The notes below the pieces were generated by a model. That model had not been told where the DNA came from and searched no databases. It saw nothing but the letters and a program-made list of their open reading frames with translations. The position numbers and the translations under genes are program-made. This document shows, piece after piece, positions 23,955 to 36,230 of a stretch of 64,000 nt of DNA (position 1 is the first letter of the stretch; each line of letters opens with the position of its first letter). Origin of the DNA: Margaritifera margaritifera (Eukaryota > Mollusca > Bivalvia > Unionida > Margaritiferidae); NCBI GenBank assembly GCA_029931535.1, contig JAQPZY010001695.1, positions 2,105,001 to 2,169,000 of the forward strand. The letters run 5' to 3'.

Positions 23955-24045
23955 GCCAAGGGGGGTGGGGGGGGGTGGGGAGGGGATGGAGAGAGAGAGG
24001 CAATTGCCGAGGGGCCTGGTCATTTCTAGGGGCCCGCCGTCAACT
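23955..24045. other. G-rich segment, possible transposon fragment
   Basis: A long G run (ggggggtgggggggggtggg) is followed by GA repeats and gaggggcctggtcatttcta, then ggggcccgccg. The composition resembles internal parts of hAT-type MITEs such as those at 48 kb. No TIR pair was identified. Confidence 0.35.
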
Positions 24046-24130
24046 CAGTTATAACAAAATTTATTGTTCTTTACAGAAAATATTAAAATTTGTTCCTTGC
24101 AAGAGTCTAAGTTATGGTAGATAACTACAT

Positions 24131-24238
24131 AGGGGCTCGTATTGTTGCTGACAACTTATCTATCAGTCATACATGTACTATATAATACTAGTACATGTAT
24201 GACTGATAGATAAGTTGTCAGCAACAATACGAGCCCCT
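24131..24238. repeat. Perfect inverted repeat, 49-bp arms, 10-nt loop
   Basis: The left arm at 24,131-24,179 (from aggggctcgtattgttgctg) is exactly complementary to the right arm at 24,190-24,238 (ending aacaatacgagcccct). The loop is atataatact. I compared all 49 positions and found no mismatch. It could be a young foldback element, a hairpin RNA locus, or an assembly or replication inversion. Confidence 0.95.
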
Positions 24239-24445
24239 GTGGATTACTACATGTTTTTTTTATATGCAAAACTGTACACAGGTTTTTATATAAAAAAAAT
24301 TAAACTGGTTTTGTGGCCCAATGACTGCTCTACCCAGGGGTCTGGAATTTCTGTGGGCGGGCCTGTCCCTACTCCACTATCCTGTAAAACATATTTAAAT
24401 GTTGCGGAGGAAGTAAAAGAAAAAAAGCTGGATGGAGTTTGCTAA

Positions 24446-24549
<104 letters not shown>

Positions 24550-24570
24550 CAGTTCATGTTAGAAGGTGTG

Positions 24571-24670
24571 GAGCCTAGTCATACAATATAAGACGTGGAC
24601 CCAGATATTTTTGACCGAGACCGACTCTATCATAAAAATCCAAGTCCACGTCTTGCATTGTAGGATTGTA
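24571..24670. repeat. Imperfect palindrome of about 100 bp
   Basis: The left arm (cctagtcatacaatataaga, then cgtggac) and right arm (gtccacgtcttgcattgtag, then gactag) are inverted partners with one small insertion. The centre is gaccgagaccgactctatc. Probably a small MITE. Confidence 0.6.
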
Positions 24671-25203
24671 GGACTAGTGGGGAAACTGTAACATTTACCC
24701 TATTATCTATGTTATTTGTGATACTAATTTTCCTTTATACACAGCTGCTTTCATGATACATGTTAATTTTGTTGAAGCCTTCCGTTATGATGTGGAGAAT
24801 GGGATCTTTTATTTGCCAATTAGATGGCGAAGATGAGAGTGGGTGGGGGGTATTTGCTTTTTTAACCCATGGACTTCTATATCATTGTTGAAACTTCAAC
24901 TCATACCTATTAAAGTCCAGAAGTTAAATGCTGTAGATGCAGTGATCTCCCCAGAAATTTTCGATAGCATCGGGGTACGTGTGTTTGGGTCATAAAACGT
25001 TTTACAAAGCGCGCGTTAACGTCATAAAAGGGAAACAAATTAATATCAATTAAATAAAAAGAAGTGCATATATTTACATAGTATTTTTTATTTACCTTGG
25101 TTATAACAGTAACAACAATGCATATCTCATTTATTTCTTAATTTAAATACATGATATTCGTCTTTTCTTAATTTCACCATATAAACTGACTGCAACATCA
25201 CAA
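24671..25203. other. Non-coding, with an isolated hAT-like end
   Basis: CAGTGATCTCCCCAGAAATT at 24,940 looks like an hAT terminus. No inverse partner was located. No exon was found. Confidence 0.35.
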
Positions 25204-25821
25204 TTAACTCATTAACCCCTGGCGCCACGTTTACGCGTCATGAGGTTGTACCCTACTTCCGAGCTCTGTAACGTGAACATCATTTAGGATACACTAAAGT
25301 GGATGGTATTTCAGGAAAGTAGACAGATGTAGCTCTACAATGATACCAAATAATGTCGACTTTCTACTCGCATTAAAAAATACAGTGAAAAAAATGCAGT
25401 TTTTGAGACCCGATTTTTTTTAGGTCAAAAATTGCCCGTTTTGGAACCGGAGTTTGTGTCCGGATTTTAGACTTTTTGGCCTTAGATCTAAAGCAGACCG
25501 GTCCGAACAGCACACAGACAGATGAACCTTTGCAAAAAGTAGGATAAATTTGAGATTTGGAGTAAAAAGGGGCCAGGACACAAAAATCGGGGATCCAATA
25601 CGAAAAAAAAAAAAAAAGAAGTCCAACTTTTACCCTTCTGCACATGCGCGAGCGTAATAGCCAACCAAAAACAATGTTTCTGATACACCTAAGCATCCGG
25701 CTAAACGAAAAACTTTCTTAAGCAGATGTGTTTTGCTGCATTCAGAAGTAACCCCAAAAATGCGTTTCCTACCCCCATTTTAGGCGAAAATGAAAAGAAT
25801 CTCCAGGGGTTAATGAGTTAA
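25204..25821. mobile_element. piggyBac-like non-autonomous element (TTAA-flanked)
   Basis: TTAA at 25,204-25,207 and 25,818-25,821 flank 610 bp whose ends are perfect inverted repeats, CTCATTAACCCCTGG and CCAGGGGTTAATGAG. TTAA duplication is characteristic of piggyBac transposases. A second TTAA inside each TIR means the true end could instead be at CCCCTGG. Open frames inside (minus, about 25,370-25,690) share no recognised transposase motif. Confidence 0.75.
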
Positions 25822-25886
25822 ATTCTTTTAAGGGTTGTCCTTCAGTACTGATTGTCATCAGGTAGTTCATTACCCTCCGTGATTAC

Positions 25887-26491
25887 CTGTTCCTTAAAAC
25901 ACTCTTAATTCTATTCATTGAGGAGAATGACCTTTCACAATCTGAAAAAAATGGAACATAAAATTTATTAATGGATGTACAAAAAAGAGACAAATATACC
26001 TGAATCCTAATTAAGTTAATTACCATGGAAAAATTCTTCCGGCACAATTTACACAGCATACCTGCAAAATATAGTCTTATTTTCAAGAATTTGATATAGA
26101 CCGGGTGGAATAAACTTTTGAGGTCATGACTTCACTGAATAATAAGTAAGAATATGGATGAAATTATTTTAGTTATATTTATAAAGGAATACTTTTTATT
26201 TATATCTTTTCAAAAGAGGTAAAACTGGAAGATAAAAATTGTTCCGTTTATTACTTGGATAGACAGAAGAGAAATTAATAGGGCAGCACTCACTTAAGTT
26301 AGCAATATGGAAAACTTACCATCCGATCCAGCAATTTCCACCCAAGGGAATAACGTCTTCCATTCATTATTAAATCCCGTTCTTCGTTTCTTGATATCAT
26401 TCTTTTTGGAAATCATGCTGGTGCTATCGGAATCGGAATCACTGCCACTATTCGTGACGCTAATTTCTGATTGTCGTAACCAGGCCAACAT
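25887..26491 (-). pseudogene. hAT-type transposase gene lacking its catalytic core (three exons)
   Basis: Exon 1 (26,491-26,320, ATG start) encodes an SDSDSDS acidic stretch, then KKRRTGFNNEWKTLFPW. It ends at donor G|GTAAGT. Exon 2 (26,061-26,024) reads GMLCKLCRKNFSM, the CxxC half of a TTF/BED-like zinc finger, and joins exon 1 in frame. Exon 3 (25,941-25,887) gives CERSFSSMNRIKSVLRNR, the start of the hAT C-terminal dimerisation domain, with good acceptor and donor. Exons 2 and 3 are out of phase, and the several hundred residues of RNase-H-like catalytic domain between them are absent. This is either a decayed element or an internally deleted remnant; an active gene is unlikely. Anything after exon 3 would enter the TTAA element. 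Confidence 0.65.
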
Positions 26492-28362
26492 GGGGCTAAC
26501 CGGGCGCTGGGTAATTTTTTCGTTTCTTGGAAGGTGGTGTTTTTTTTTTCATAATAATTTTTAATTTAATCGGTGTAACTGCTTTGGCTGTTAATGAAAA
26601 CGACTGACATATATATATAACACACTACCAGTAGACTCCATTGTTGCTGGCCAATCACGTGACTAGGTGTAGACGAAACCCTCACCAAAGGTTGCGCACA
26701 GGCGGTCACGCAAGCTAGGTACAATAGATAATGGTTAAGTGAGTGAGCAATTATCCTGGATTATCTTAATAAAATACCCCAGAAGAGGTAAGAACAGGTG
26801 TCATTTGAGTGGGGCTTTGAATTAGGTGACAGGATGTTTGTTTAACAGATTAATTTTATAAGGGTAGTGGGAAACATCAAAGCGTAGCGGCACAAGAGCA
26901 TAGCGTAGCTGCAGGTTCTAAAGCGTCGGGGTTATCGGAGTTTGAAACGATAGCGTAGTGGGCCCGCTACGGTAAAAGGCCCTCGGGAGAACACCGAGAT
27001 GGTGTGTTTTCCTCACAAAATTGCTTGAGTTCTAGGGATATAAGGGACTGACATGTATATTTTGGGTGGTGGGCTTGGGATTTTCTTTAAACCAGGAATA
27101 TTGTTTAAAATTTACCTTAAGATATATATTTTTTAAAGGAATATAAGGAATATAATTTTTTTTTCTACCAATCAGAGAAAGAATATTTTTTTCAAGCTAT
27201 TTGTGATTTGGAAATTTTGTTTAAAGGAAAATATGATAAATGGTAGGTCCATAATGGACTATATGATGTTTTCCTGTGACACAAGTTCATTTTGGTAAAA
27301 TCTTCCATTATTTGGGGGGGGGGGGGTGAGAGAGAGAGAGAGAGAGCCTTGTTTTATTTATCCCATATATCATTCATTGTTGGATCTTTAACTTACACCT
27401 GTTCTAAGCTCAGGAGCAAAGTGCGGGAGAATAACTGGAAATTTGAGCAAAATGCTGGATAGTTGTTTGCATTCAGTTTGAGCTTTATCTGTATGATTGA
27501 AATAATAAATACACACAAGGAAGAACAAACATGTTTAAAACCACAAATCTTTTCAAGTTTACGGTCTGGCCACCTTTTTTGACATATGGTGGAGCATATC
27601 TCCCTCACATGAGCGCTACAGTTAGAGGGAAAATGAAGAAAACTCCAGCAAATGGTCTGCAGTGTGCACAGTCCTGAACTCGTTATGATATAGGATGACT
27701 TTAGACAGTGCTTAGGTATAACTCTGTTAGGTTAACCATTATGACTAATAATTATAATGCACCATTACATTTCTTTAATTTTGTTTTAAAGATGATGCCT
27801 AACTTAGAAAAAACCTTTGTGTCTGTATTGGTGTGTATTCAGCAAGTGTCAGCCACTCTACCCGAATGCCTTGTTCAAGACCCTACTCTACCACAGTGAT
27901 ACTACCCAGACACTACCCCCCCCCCCTTGCAAAATGTGGAAAGTTTTTCGGCACTAAAGTCTTGTCAGTTGATAAACTACCCCACACTTTTACAAAATTG
28001 TTAAGTATGGTCCCATGGATGATACTAACAGAAATACTCTGTATAGATGTTATGTGCTTATTGTTGCATTTTTAGCTATATAGCTATATCATTTTTCATA
28101 CATCTGAAGAACAGTTCATGTGAAGTGTGATGTATGTAATTCTGTATTTTTTTCCTTCTGTTTTCATCTTGAAATTTCCAGATAGGTTGAGTGATGTTTC
28201 TGCCTGGAAAATATGGTCTCAAGGCTAATGGTTTCATTATAGGTAATATCACTAAATAAGAAGTTATTCTGTGCATGGAGAACCTGCTCTCTTGAGGAAG
28301 ATGGTCTCCTGTTGCTGTGGTTTGCCAGACAGGTTTGACTGCATTTACAATTTATTTTACAG
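26492..28362. other. Non-coding upstream of the hAT remnant and of the integrase pseudogene
   Basis: The 26,880-27,000 segment is GC-rich with repeated gcgtagc words and the inverse gctacg (agcgtagcgg, cccgctacgg). A (G)n(GA)n tract lies at 27,316-27,346 and a C run at about 27,919. A possible minus frame around 27,500-27,610 (REICSTICQKRWPDRKLEKI) follows an acceptor-like CTGTAG but has no donor that I trust. Confidence 0.4.
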
Positions 28363-28989
28363 ATATGTTATTTCACGTGATCAGCTATGTCAGTTGCAGG
28401 AAACTGGAATGAGCTGGAAAGCCATTGCTGCCCTTCTCGGTGTGAGTGAGAGGACTCTCTGAAGACACAGATTAAGAACTGGTGTCCCACCTTACAGATA
28501 CAGTGACATTTCAAATGATGATTTGGATAGAGTGATCTGTAACATTTTGAGCCTCAGGCCAGAGTCAGGGGAAACATAGGTATGTGCAAGCAGTTTGAGA
28601 GGCAAGTATTAAGTTTGTGGGAATTGGTGTTGACACAGTGTTTAGGGTGCATGTCCTACTTGAAACAGGTTCAGAATCCTCCCCAGACAAGGCCCAAACT
28701 TGGCTGTTAAAGAGTGAGATGCATTAAAGTCAAGGCATTAAAATCCCATTCTTTTGGCACTTTATAGGCTTTTAGGCACCAAAGAAACAATCAGATAATT
28801 CAGTAGTCACCCAAAAGGAAAAAAACCCACATTACTACTACTGCTACTAATACTTGCAGTTGTTATGGTAACTGAAGGACATCCAGTAGCGGTAGTGCAC
28901 ATACAAGTAGTTGTAGTAGTGGTAGCATCCTACACAAAACTTGTGAAAGAAACCTGCCACAACTTTGGGAATAGGAGTATTTGTACACA

Positions 28990-29880
28990 AACACTAATAT
29001 ATATTCCATCGATAACTGAAGAATGTGTACCAAATTTCATACAAATATATTAAATGGTTTTGGAGTTTGCCCCAAAGAAAGAAAGTGTAGATAATGGATT
29101 GATGGATGGACATATGCACAAAAACTTTTTAAAATATATTGAGAATAAAGATTTGTTATTCGTAAAATGGCTCATTTATTCCACTTGTCTAATATGTGTA
29201 CCAAGTTTCATGAAGATATCTATAATGGTTTTGGAGTTATGCTCTGGAAATGAAAGTGTGAATAATGTATTGATGGATGAACGAACACGTGAAAGGATAA
29301 AAATGATACTGAAAAATTGTGAACAGCAAAAAGCATTTGATATGTGTACTAAATTTCACACATATCTTCAATGGTTTTGGAACTTTGCCTTGGAAACAAA
29401 AGTGTGGATAATGGATATGTGGGAAAAAAAACAAAAACATAAAAAATACAGAAACTAAAGAATTGTGAACAGCACAAGGCACATCTACACCAATAGTCAA
29501 ATATGTGTACCAAATTTTATGAAGGTATCTTTCACTTTTGAGTTATGCTTCAGAAACAAAACTGAATGATAGATGAAAACATTGAAACTGAATGATTGTG
29601 TATAGCAGAAGGCACATCTGTGGCACTTGTCTTATATGTGTACCAATCTATATGACTCGTCTAATATGTCTACCAATATTTATAGAGATATCTTAAATGG
29701 TTTTGGAACTTTGCCCCAGAAACAAAGGTGACTAGTCTAATAAGCTGACCAAGTTTCAGAGAAGTATCTTTGACGGTTTTGTAGTTAATGCTCAGAAACA
29801 ACAGTGTGATGGACAGACTAACTGACAACTGCTTGGAACCAATGTCTATATCCCCCACCAATTGTGTTGAGTGGGGTGTA
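28990..29880 (+). repeat. Tandem cassette repeat in the first intron (about 145-175 bp period)
   Basis: About six units carry 'atatgtgtaccaaatttcat', then 'gaagatatct..aatggtttt' and 'ggagttatgctc.ggaaa'. They start near 29,024, 29,197, 29,342, 29,502, 29,660 and 29,742. The array ends in a small hairpin, tcccccaccaattgtg and gagtggggtgt. This cassette with a CCCC/GGGG hairpin end is familiar from bivalve genomes. Plus frames at 29,054 are by-products. Confidence 0.75.
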
Positions 29881-29990
29881 ATAAATGTTCATAGCACCTT
29901 TAAATACAATTCCTGGTAAGGGATAACTGTTTCAACTATATTATGTTTGTAAAACACAATTCCCTGCATTTTGTTTGTATTAACACTTAG

Positions 29991-30098
29991 CCACCCCCAC
30001 AACAATTGCTTCCCAGGCATGACTCGGAGCATCTCATTCTGAGCCACTCCCACTATAATTGCTTCCTAGGCATGACCCAGAGCATCTCATTCTGAAAC
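29991..30098. repeat. Tandem duplication, about 54 bp x 2
   Basis: Two copies of gccac(c/t)cccac..aattgcttcc.aggcatgac, then ccagagcatctcattctga, with a few mismatches. Confidence 0.8.
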
Positions 30099-32813
30099 CT
30101 GTCTGAAATATGTTCACTTGTAAGTCATTGATCACAAACTAATTCTCAAATATGTATAATTCAGTCAAGTTATTTAAATTTTTACGCAAAACCCACCCAC
30201 TGCATACCCTATACCCTAGAGGTTGCATCAAAATTCTAAAACCACTTTGCACATATGTAGATACTACCAATCATATTCCATGATTTCAAGTCTCCGTATC
30301 AATGTAAGAGGAGTTGTATGACATCACACACTCATGAATGCATGCATGCATATACACCTGTACATATAGGCAGGATAACAATATGTCTACCTTTTCTGCA
30401 ACAAAGCACAGGATAATAATGATAGAGTGAAATATATCTGATCTTAATATTCTACCTACAGGACATGGTATTCATGTTCGGAGATGGTGTGTTACAAAAA
30501 GATTACGCATTATTGACCCTGTTGGTTGAGCATTGAGACAGAGGAGAGCAATACATCAGAGAAATTACAACATCACAGAACCTAACCAGCTTTGGTATGT
30601 TTTTGTGTACGTTCTTTGACATGATGCAAAACATGCATCAAGCCTTATTAAAATTTTGTTGTTGTAAATTATTTTAAGGAAATGTAAAAATGGGCAAGTT
30701 CAGCCAATTTATGTTCCCTGCCCAACATGTTAAGAATACAGAAAGTATCAGTGTGCAAAATAGAGGATATTTAGCCTTCACAATATGACCAAAAGTGCAG
30801 TAAGCTCTGCACTCTATAGTGATGATGTACATGTGAACCTAGTCTCATCCCTTACTATCAGATGGCTTCAAAGTTAATGGACATAAGAGAAAGTGAAGGA
30901 AAACACAAAACAAGAATGTGACCTTGACTTTGAAGGTAGTACCCTGAATGTGGTTTGCAACATGCCTTCTTGTGATGATTCCACAATTTTCAAGGCCTTT
31001 CAAGTTATAAATCTGGAATGAAAGAGCAATAGACAGACTGACAGATAGAAAGACCAATTTAAATGTCTCTTGCTCTTCTTGAAATGGCAGAGTACAAACA
31101 CTAAAACAAAGTTACATACTTTTTTTTAAGAATTATCTTTCATGTCAAAACATGCATGTCTTTGAGGTTTAATGTAGAACACCCTGAATTTCATTGACTT
31201 GTTATTTTTCAAAGAATCAAAAAGCCGTAACTTGTTTTGAGTGTATAGCATGTTATCCAGATGTTGCAAACACATACTGGCTCAGTTGATGGTATGATAT
31301 GCTCTATCATCGGGATAAAACAAGAGGCCTTGGAGAATTTAACCATCTACTAGTATCTTGCTTACCCCTTGACAGTATAAAACCCTGGGCAATGGATGCG
31401 TTAAGTGAGATTGCTTTTAATCAACTCAGAAAGGAATAAGCTGTTGACAGAAAATTACAGTTATATGAATAAGTATTGACAATTGGTTGAAATTTAAAGA
31501 TCTATGATTGGTTCACCATAACCAATCAATGATCAATTTTAATCAGCTGCAGATATTTTCTATGTTTTATTTCAAAGGTCATTTTTGAATCCTTTATAGT
31601 GGTTTTCTTGCTTATACTCTGTAGAGCGGAATGGGTTTACCTGCAAAATTGTCATCTGCCATGTTGTTGGCACATGGGTTGAACTAAAAATGAAAAGGCT
31701 ATATTACTTTCAGTTTTCACATATTTGACTTTTCCTGAAAAATTTGTCACAAAAAGTTGAACAATTAAAGGAGAAAAAAAACACCAAACTATAATCAGTT
31801 ATAGTCTATTATGGCAAATCATAATCAAATGCTTGATAGTTTGACTATTCTGACCCATCTTCGATTATTTGATTGTTTTATTGTCTGACTATTGTTATGA
31901 ATAATATATTAAAGTTGCATTGGAAACAGTTCCAACTCAGTGACCAAAATCTATACATATGCAGCTCTTCCATTCACATAGAAGCAAGTCTTAATTTGGC
32001 TGCCTTTTGTTTCATTTATGCAAAAAATATCTGTAATACTTTCCTATCTTCCTGTACTATTGCATTGTACCAAGTGTATTGGACTGAGAGCAAATTAGCC
32101 AGTACAATTGTCAAATCATGTAATTTGACATTCAAGTTTTTTCCATTTTTCTTTCAGGCACATGGATTCCAACCACAAGCTAATTTCTTGGTGTGTTGTG
32201 ATTCATGGCTGCATTGATGGAGCCAGCAGATGCATAATTTATCTTAAAAATGTTCATTAGATAATTTGGCTAAAACTGTTTTTGGCTATTTTCAAGAGGG
32301 TGTAAGGGCATTTGGCATGCCATCACGAGTTTGAGCAGAGATGGGAGTTGACAATATTGATGTAGCTTGTTTTGTCATTAACATGAAAGGTGTTGGTAGA
32401 AGAAATTTCATTACAGGAAGGAGTGTCCACAATCAACGCATAGAGCAACTTTGGGCAGAGACAAATATAGTATTGTCTAGCTACTTAAAAAGACTCTTCA
32501 AGTTCATGGAAGACTTTGGACTTCTTTGCAGCTTGGATGAAGTAGATCTTTACGTCCTCCATTTTGTTTTCCTCCCCCGAATTCAGACGAGTTTCATAAT
32601 CAATGGAACTATCATGGACAGAGTTCAATGGGCCATCAATCTCCTCTTGCCCTTTGGATGCAAGGTGTCCTCCTGCACTCAGCCAATTTAGGTTATGATG
32701 CTGTTGATGTAGAGAGTGTTGGTGTAGACCATAATGGGCCAATTGGAAATATCAATACTGAAAATAATGTCCAGGTACCATTCGTGAATATATTTTTACC
32801 CCCAGATACATGA

Positions 32814-33711
32814 AACCACCTGCAGGCCATGTGTGATCCTTTGTCTGATGATGGTAATCATGGCATAAACCATTTTGTGCATGTAAAATGTGTGGTTACA
32901 CAATTGTTGACTTTATCATGAACACATTCTAACAAGTATCTTTTCTTTCCTCTGAAAATAAAGTTTAAAAAATATAAGTTTAGTGATTACATATTTTTTT
33001 GTTTACATATTAGGTCATGATCAATGGTGAATATGTGCTTGAACAAATGCCTTGTTGTAGTATACATCCATATGATATGCCACAAACAAAATAATGGAAT
33101 CAAAGGGCAATCTTCAACAACATAAGCCAAAACAGGAGCCATAACTGGTGTAAAATTAGTTCTTAAGTGTTGACAGTTGAGTTGTAGGTAGTTCTAAGCG
33201 ATATAAAGATTGCACCTAATTTGGTTCTAATCCATGAAGCCTTTCATACGTGTTCAAATTTAATCAGATTCATGGCTGGAACAACTTGTAACTGGAGTTA
33301 TTGGGGCATGACGACCATGATGGATTACAAAACCACAAGAATTGTTAAGGGAAATGATGTTTACCCTACCCCCCCCCCCGAATGAAGTAAGATTTCAGAA
33401 ATGAATTTTGTTTCACTGGGACAAAAGATGCTTATAGCATTTTACCATCAAGGTTAGGTTCAAAATAACCACATGTTTGTGTTAGACATTGCATAAAAGC
33501 CCTAACAAGACAAAGAATTTGTTAGAAAATCATAGTATTAACTTACCGGTACCCTATGTTTTGTAAATATAAATTCTTATATACAAGTTGGTTTCAATTC
33601 ATGCGATACTTCACAAATTAATGGGATTTAAATTTGTGATGGAAGAAGATGGAGGAAGAGACACTGTCAGACATGTCTAACACTATGCTCCTTCTAAAAA
33701 TGGGTGTGTGG
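32814..33711. other. Non-coding after the pseudogene
   Basis: AATAAAG at 32,957 could be the old poly(A) signal of the integrase gene. A C run lies at 33,369. Nothing else is recognised. Confidence 0.4.
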
Positions 33712-34967
33712 CAGGGCTTTAAATTAGCGGTAGTCCTCTAGCCTGAGGCTAGTAAATTTTCTGTCAGACTAGTAGTTTTCATAAGTTTGATAATCGGATG
33801 GCTAGTAAAGTTTCAGTTGTCAGGAGTTGGCATGTATTTACGCTACCATGCATAATTTTGAAAAGTCTGAATGATTGGACAATCTCCAAGTTCTCTCGGA
33901 GCTTATCGCATAAACCCCCAAGATTCAAATTGCTCCCCTATAAGATAAGAACAAAAAGGCTGTTTAAATCTTTACCGATTTTGTTCGATTTATAAGGAAA
34001 AATTTTAGTCAAAGACTGCTGGTCCCAGTTTGCACTGAATTTTCCTATCCCATTTAGCGATATTTTGAGATTTGTGTTGGAGTGTTAGTTTAGTGCTCAT
34101 TGCCTACTGAAATGTTGGAATTCGCTGAAGCCACGCTGTGCTGTCATGGAGTAGTCACTTTACTATTGGACCTAGCAAACTTAAATTACCTTATATCGAG
34201 GCCTATCCACATGAAATCGATAGAAAGATGATTTATCTTCTCAGAAATTGCAAGTACCAACTTTTCGATAGGCAACGAGTTCCGACTTCACACCCCAACA
34301 TAAATATCAAATTATCTAAAATGGGGTAGGAAAGGTCAAAGGAAACTTGGGCTATAAATGAATGTAAACCAGACTTATGAATTTGTCAAACTGCCATGGT
34401 CATCATAAATGGCTATTATTACTAACTATTCCATCTTTAAAGGATTAGCATCGTATTTTGCTCAAAGTTTTGTATCTGTTTGTGAAAACCTGCACAATAC
34501 TTATACTGCTATAATAAGAGATCGGTTCACCCTGCTTTCACTGTAGTACAATGGGTACTGCCTTAAATCGTCTGTCTGGGGAGTTACAATATGTAATGAC
34601 CAGAGTGATTGAGTTCTTTGTCTTTTTATTTTATTTGGTTATTTGTTTTTTTTCTCCACATGACAAGACTCCTCAAAATGTTTTCTGAGTCATCTTTTTT
34701 TTACAATTAATTTCTGGAGACTCATTCATTGCTTTTTCTTGTGAACTTTTAGTGAATATTTTCAAGTAACCTTTGTGGTTTTCTAAAGCAAGATGTTTCT
34801 GAATTACGAATGATGGCGACATTTAAAAAATAAAAGTGTTGTTAATCCAGATACGTGTCTGACATTGTTCTGTGGGAAGGACAGGGAAATATGCAGCAGG
34901 ACTAGTAAATTTCTGAATATACTAGTGCTTCTGGCTACAAGGAAATTTTTGTTCAATTCTAGGCCTG
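33712..34967. mobile_element. Probable hAT-like element, 1.26 kb
   Basis: The left end CAGGGCTTTAAATTAGC and right end (inverse) CAGGCCTAGAATTGAAC match over most positions. Both subterminal regions repeat gactagta(a/g) words (ctagtaaattt at 33,754 and 34,904). The flanking 8 bp (gtgtgtgg and ggtggggg) are similar but not identical, so the target duplication is uncertain. Short frames inside (33,798 and 34,138) are not recognisable transposase. Confidence 0.5.
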
Positions 34968-35470
34968 GGTGGGGGTGTTAAAAAATCTGATATATATAAT
35001 ATTTGTAGTATTTAATACATAACAATAGCTTTTATCACAAAATTATGAAATCATAGGTTATACGAAGATGACTTGATTGAATGTTATGACTTGGTTGTAT
35101 TGAGGCAGGTTCAAACAAATTTAAAAAGAAGGAATGAAGCTGTCAGAAGACATCAAAGCTAGTACATGTACGTGAATAAAGTAGCTTGCATATGATCATG
35201 TCAATTTCATGGATACATTCATCAAGTTTTATAACCAGACAAGCTACAAATATGTGCACAGAACACAAATATCCAGCCACCCACTCATTGTATGACTCCG
35301 AGATGAAAAATGTCTACAAGCTAACATAAATGCAAATGGAAACCAAAGTCAATGTTGCATAAGATGGGTCATATGTGTTACACTCTCCAACGCCCATGTA
35401 AACACAAAGTAGGATGCTTATGATACATATAATCCTGAGAAACTGAACTAAACACGAGAAGGCTAGGGCC
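34968..35470. other. Non-coding, leads into the cassette array
   Basis: No exon recognised. The minus open frame at 35,314-35,532 shares peptide words with the frame at 5,534 because both come from the same repeat. Confidence 0.4.
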
Positions 35471-36230
35471 TGCATGTTGAGCACACAATCAACACATTGC
35501 TGAAAAACACGTGACCTTGACCCCAAGGTCAAACGGTTGAGTTAGCATGGTGCAGAATTAATTGTCTTAGTTGATATGATTCATCCAACTTAAAATAAAA
35601 CATTAACTCAAATTTTCTACACAACTGTGACCCAAATATCAAAGATGCAAGAGTGCATGTGGTAGAATGGTTTTAACTTCATGATGATTCCCCCAAAATA
35701 TGAATAAAACTCATCAATGGGTTTAGGAAATATAAGCAAATGAAAAAAATAAAATTAACAAAAAATAAATTCTGTATGACTGTAAAGTCAAAGAGGCAAG
35801 TGTGCACGTCAACAAATGAATTGTATTCGTTTTATAATGGCTTGTACCAAGTGTCAACAAATCCATCAAGAAGTTCGAAAATATAAACAAATGAAAACAC
35901 TATATCCAAAACCTTAGGGTAAACTTTATATGACCGTGACCTTGTTTCCAAGGTCATAGGGGTGAACAAGCATGTTGCAGAATTAATGGTCTTAGGTTTA
36001 TATTGATGAATGGCAAGTATGTTGAGAATCTATCAAGGACTTTAGGAAATATTACCAAATGAAAAAACTAACCAAGACTGTAACACAATTTCTGTAACCT
36101 TCACCTAGTTAAAAGGGTCAAGTGAGCATGTTATAGAATGAATTGTTGTACATTCATAATGATTCAAGCAAATATGATGAGAATCTATGAAGGGGTCTAA
36201 AAAATCTATGCAAATTAAAAACAAAAAAAA
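35471..36230 (+). repeat. Cassette repeat array, plus orientation (about 160-bp period)
   Basis: Blocks of 'gtgaccttgaccccaaggtca', split by 'agcatg.tgcagaattaatgg' and 'gaatctat.aa.g..ttaggaaatat', recur at about 35,510, 35,780, 35,940 and 36,105. The same family is inverted at 5.2-5.6 kb. Confidence 0.65.

Larger units (their letters stand above)
28363..32813 (+). pseudogene. Integrase core domain (DDE) protein, intron-containing pseudogene
   Basis: Three exon blocks. Block 1 (28,363-about 28,604) follows TTTTACAG and encodes a helix-turn-helix: QLCQLQETGMSWKAIAALLG, then VSERTL. Block 2 (30,462-30,594) has acceptor CTACAG and donor TTTG|GTATGT, and reads VRRWCVTKRLRIIDPVG. Block 3 (32,158-32,813) opens with [11 protein letters not shown] (first catalytic Asp, 32,165) and carries GVGRRNFITGRSVHNQRIEQ with the final Glu at about 32,443. 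It ends FLPPDT then TGA. I recognise the family as the metazoan 'integrase core domain' proteins found in fish and molluscs. Breaks: TGA at 28,460, 30,527 and 32,332; TAG at 28,577; a 2-nt A-run insertion near 32,245; a frame change near 32,597; and Glu where the second Asp is expected near 32,339. Confidence 0.85.

Noticed and set aside
27393..27608. Minus frame with REICSTICQKRWPDRKLEKI that looks protein-like
   Set aside because: It has an acceptor-like sequence but no convincing donor or partner exon. I kept it only as a note in the interval entry.
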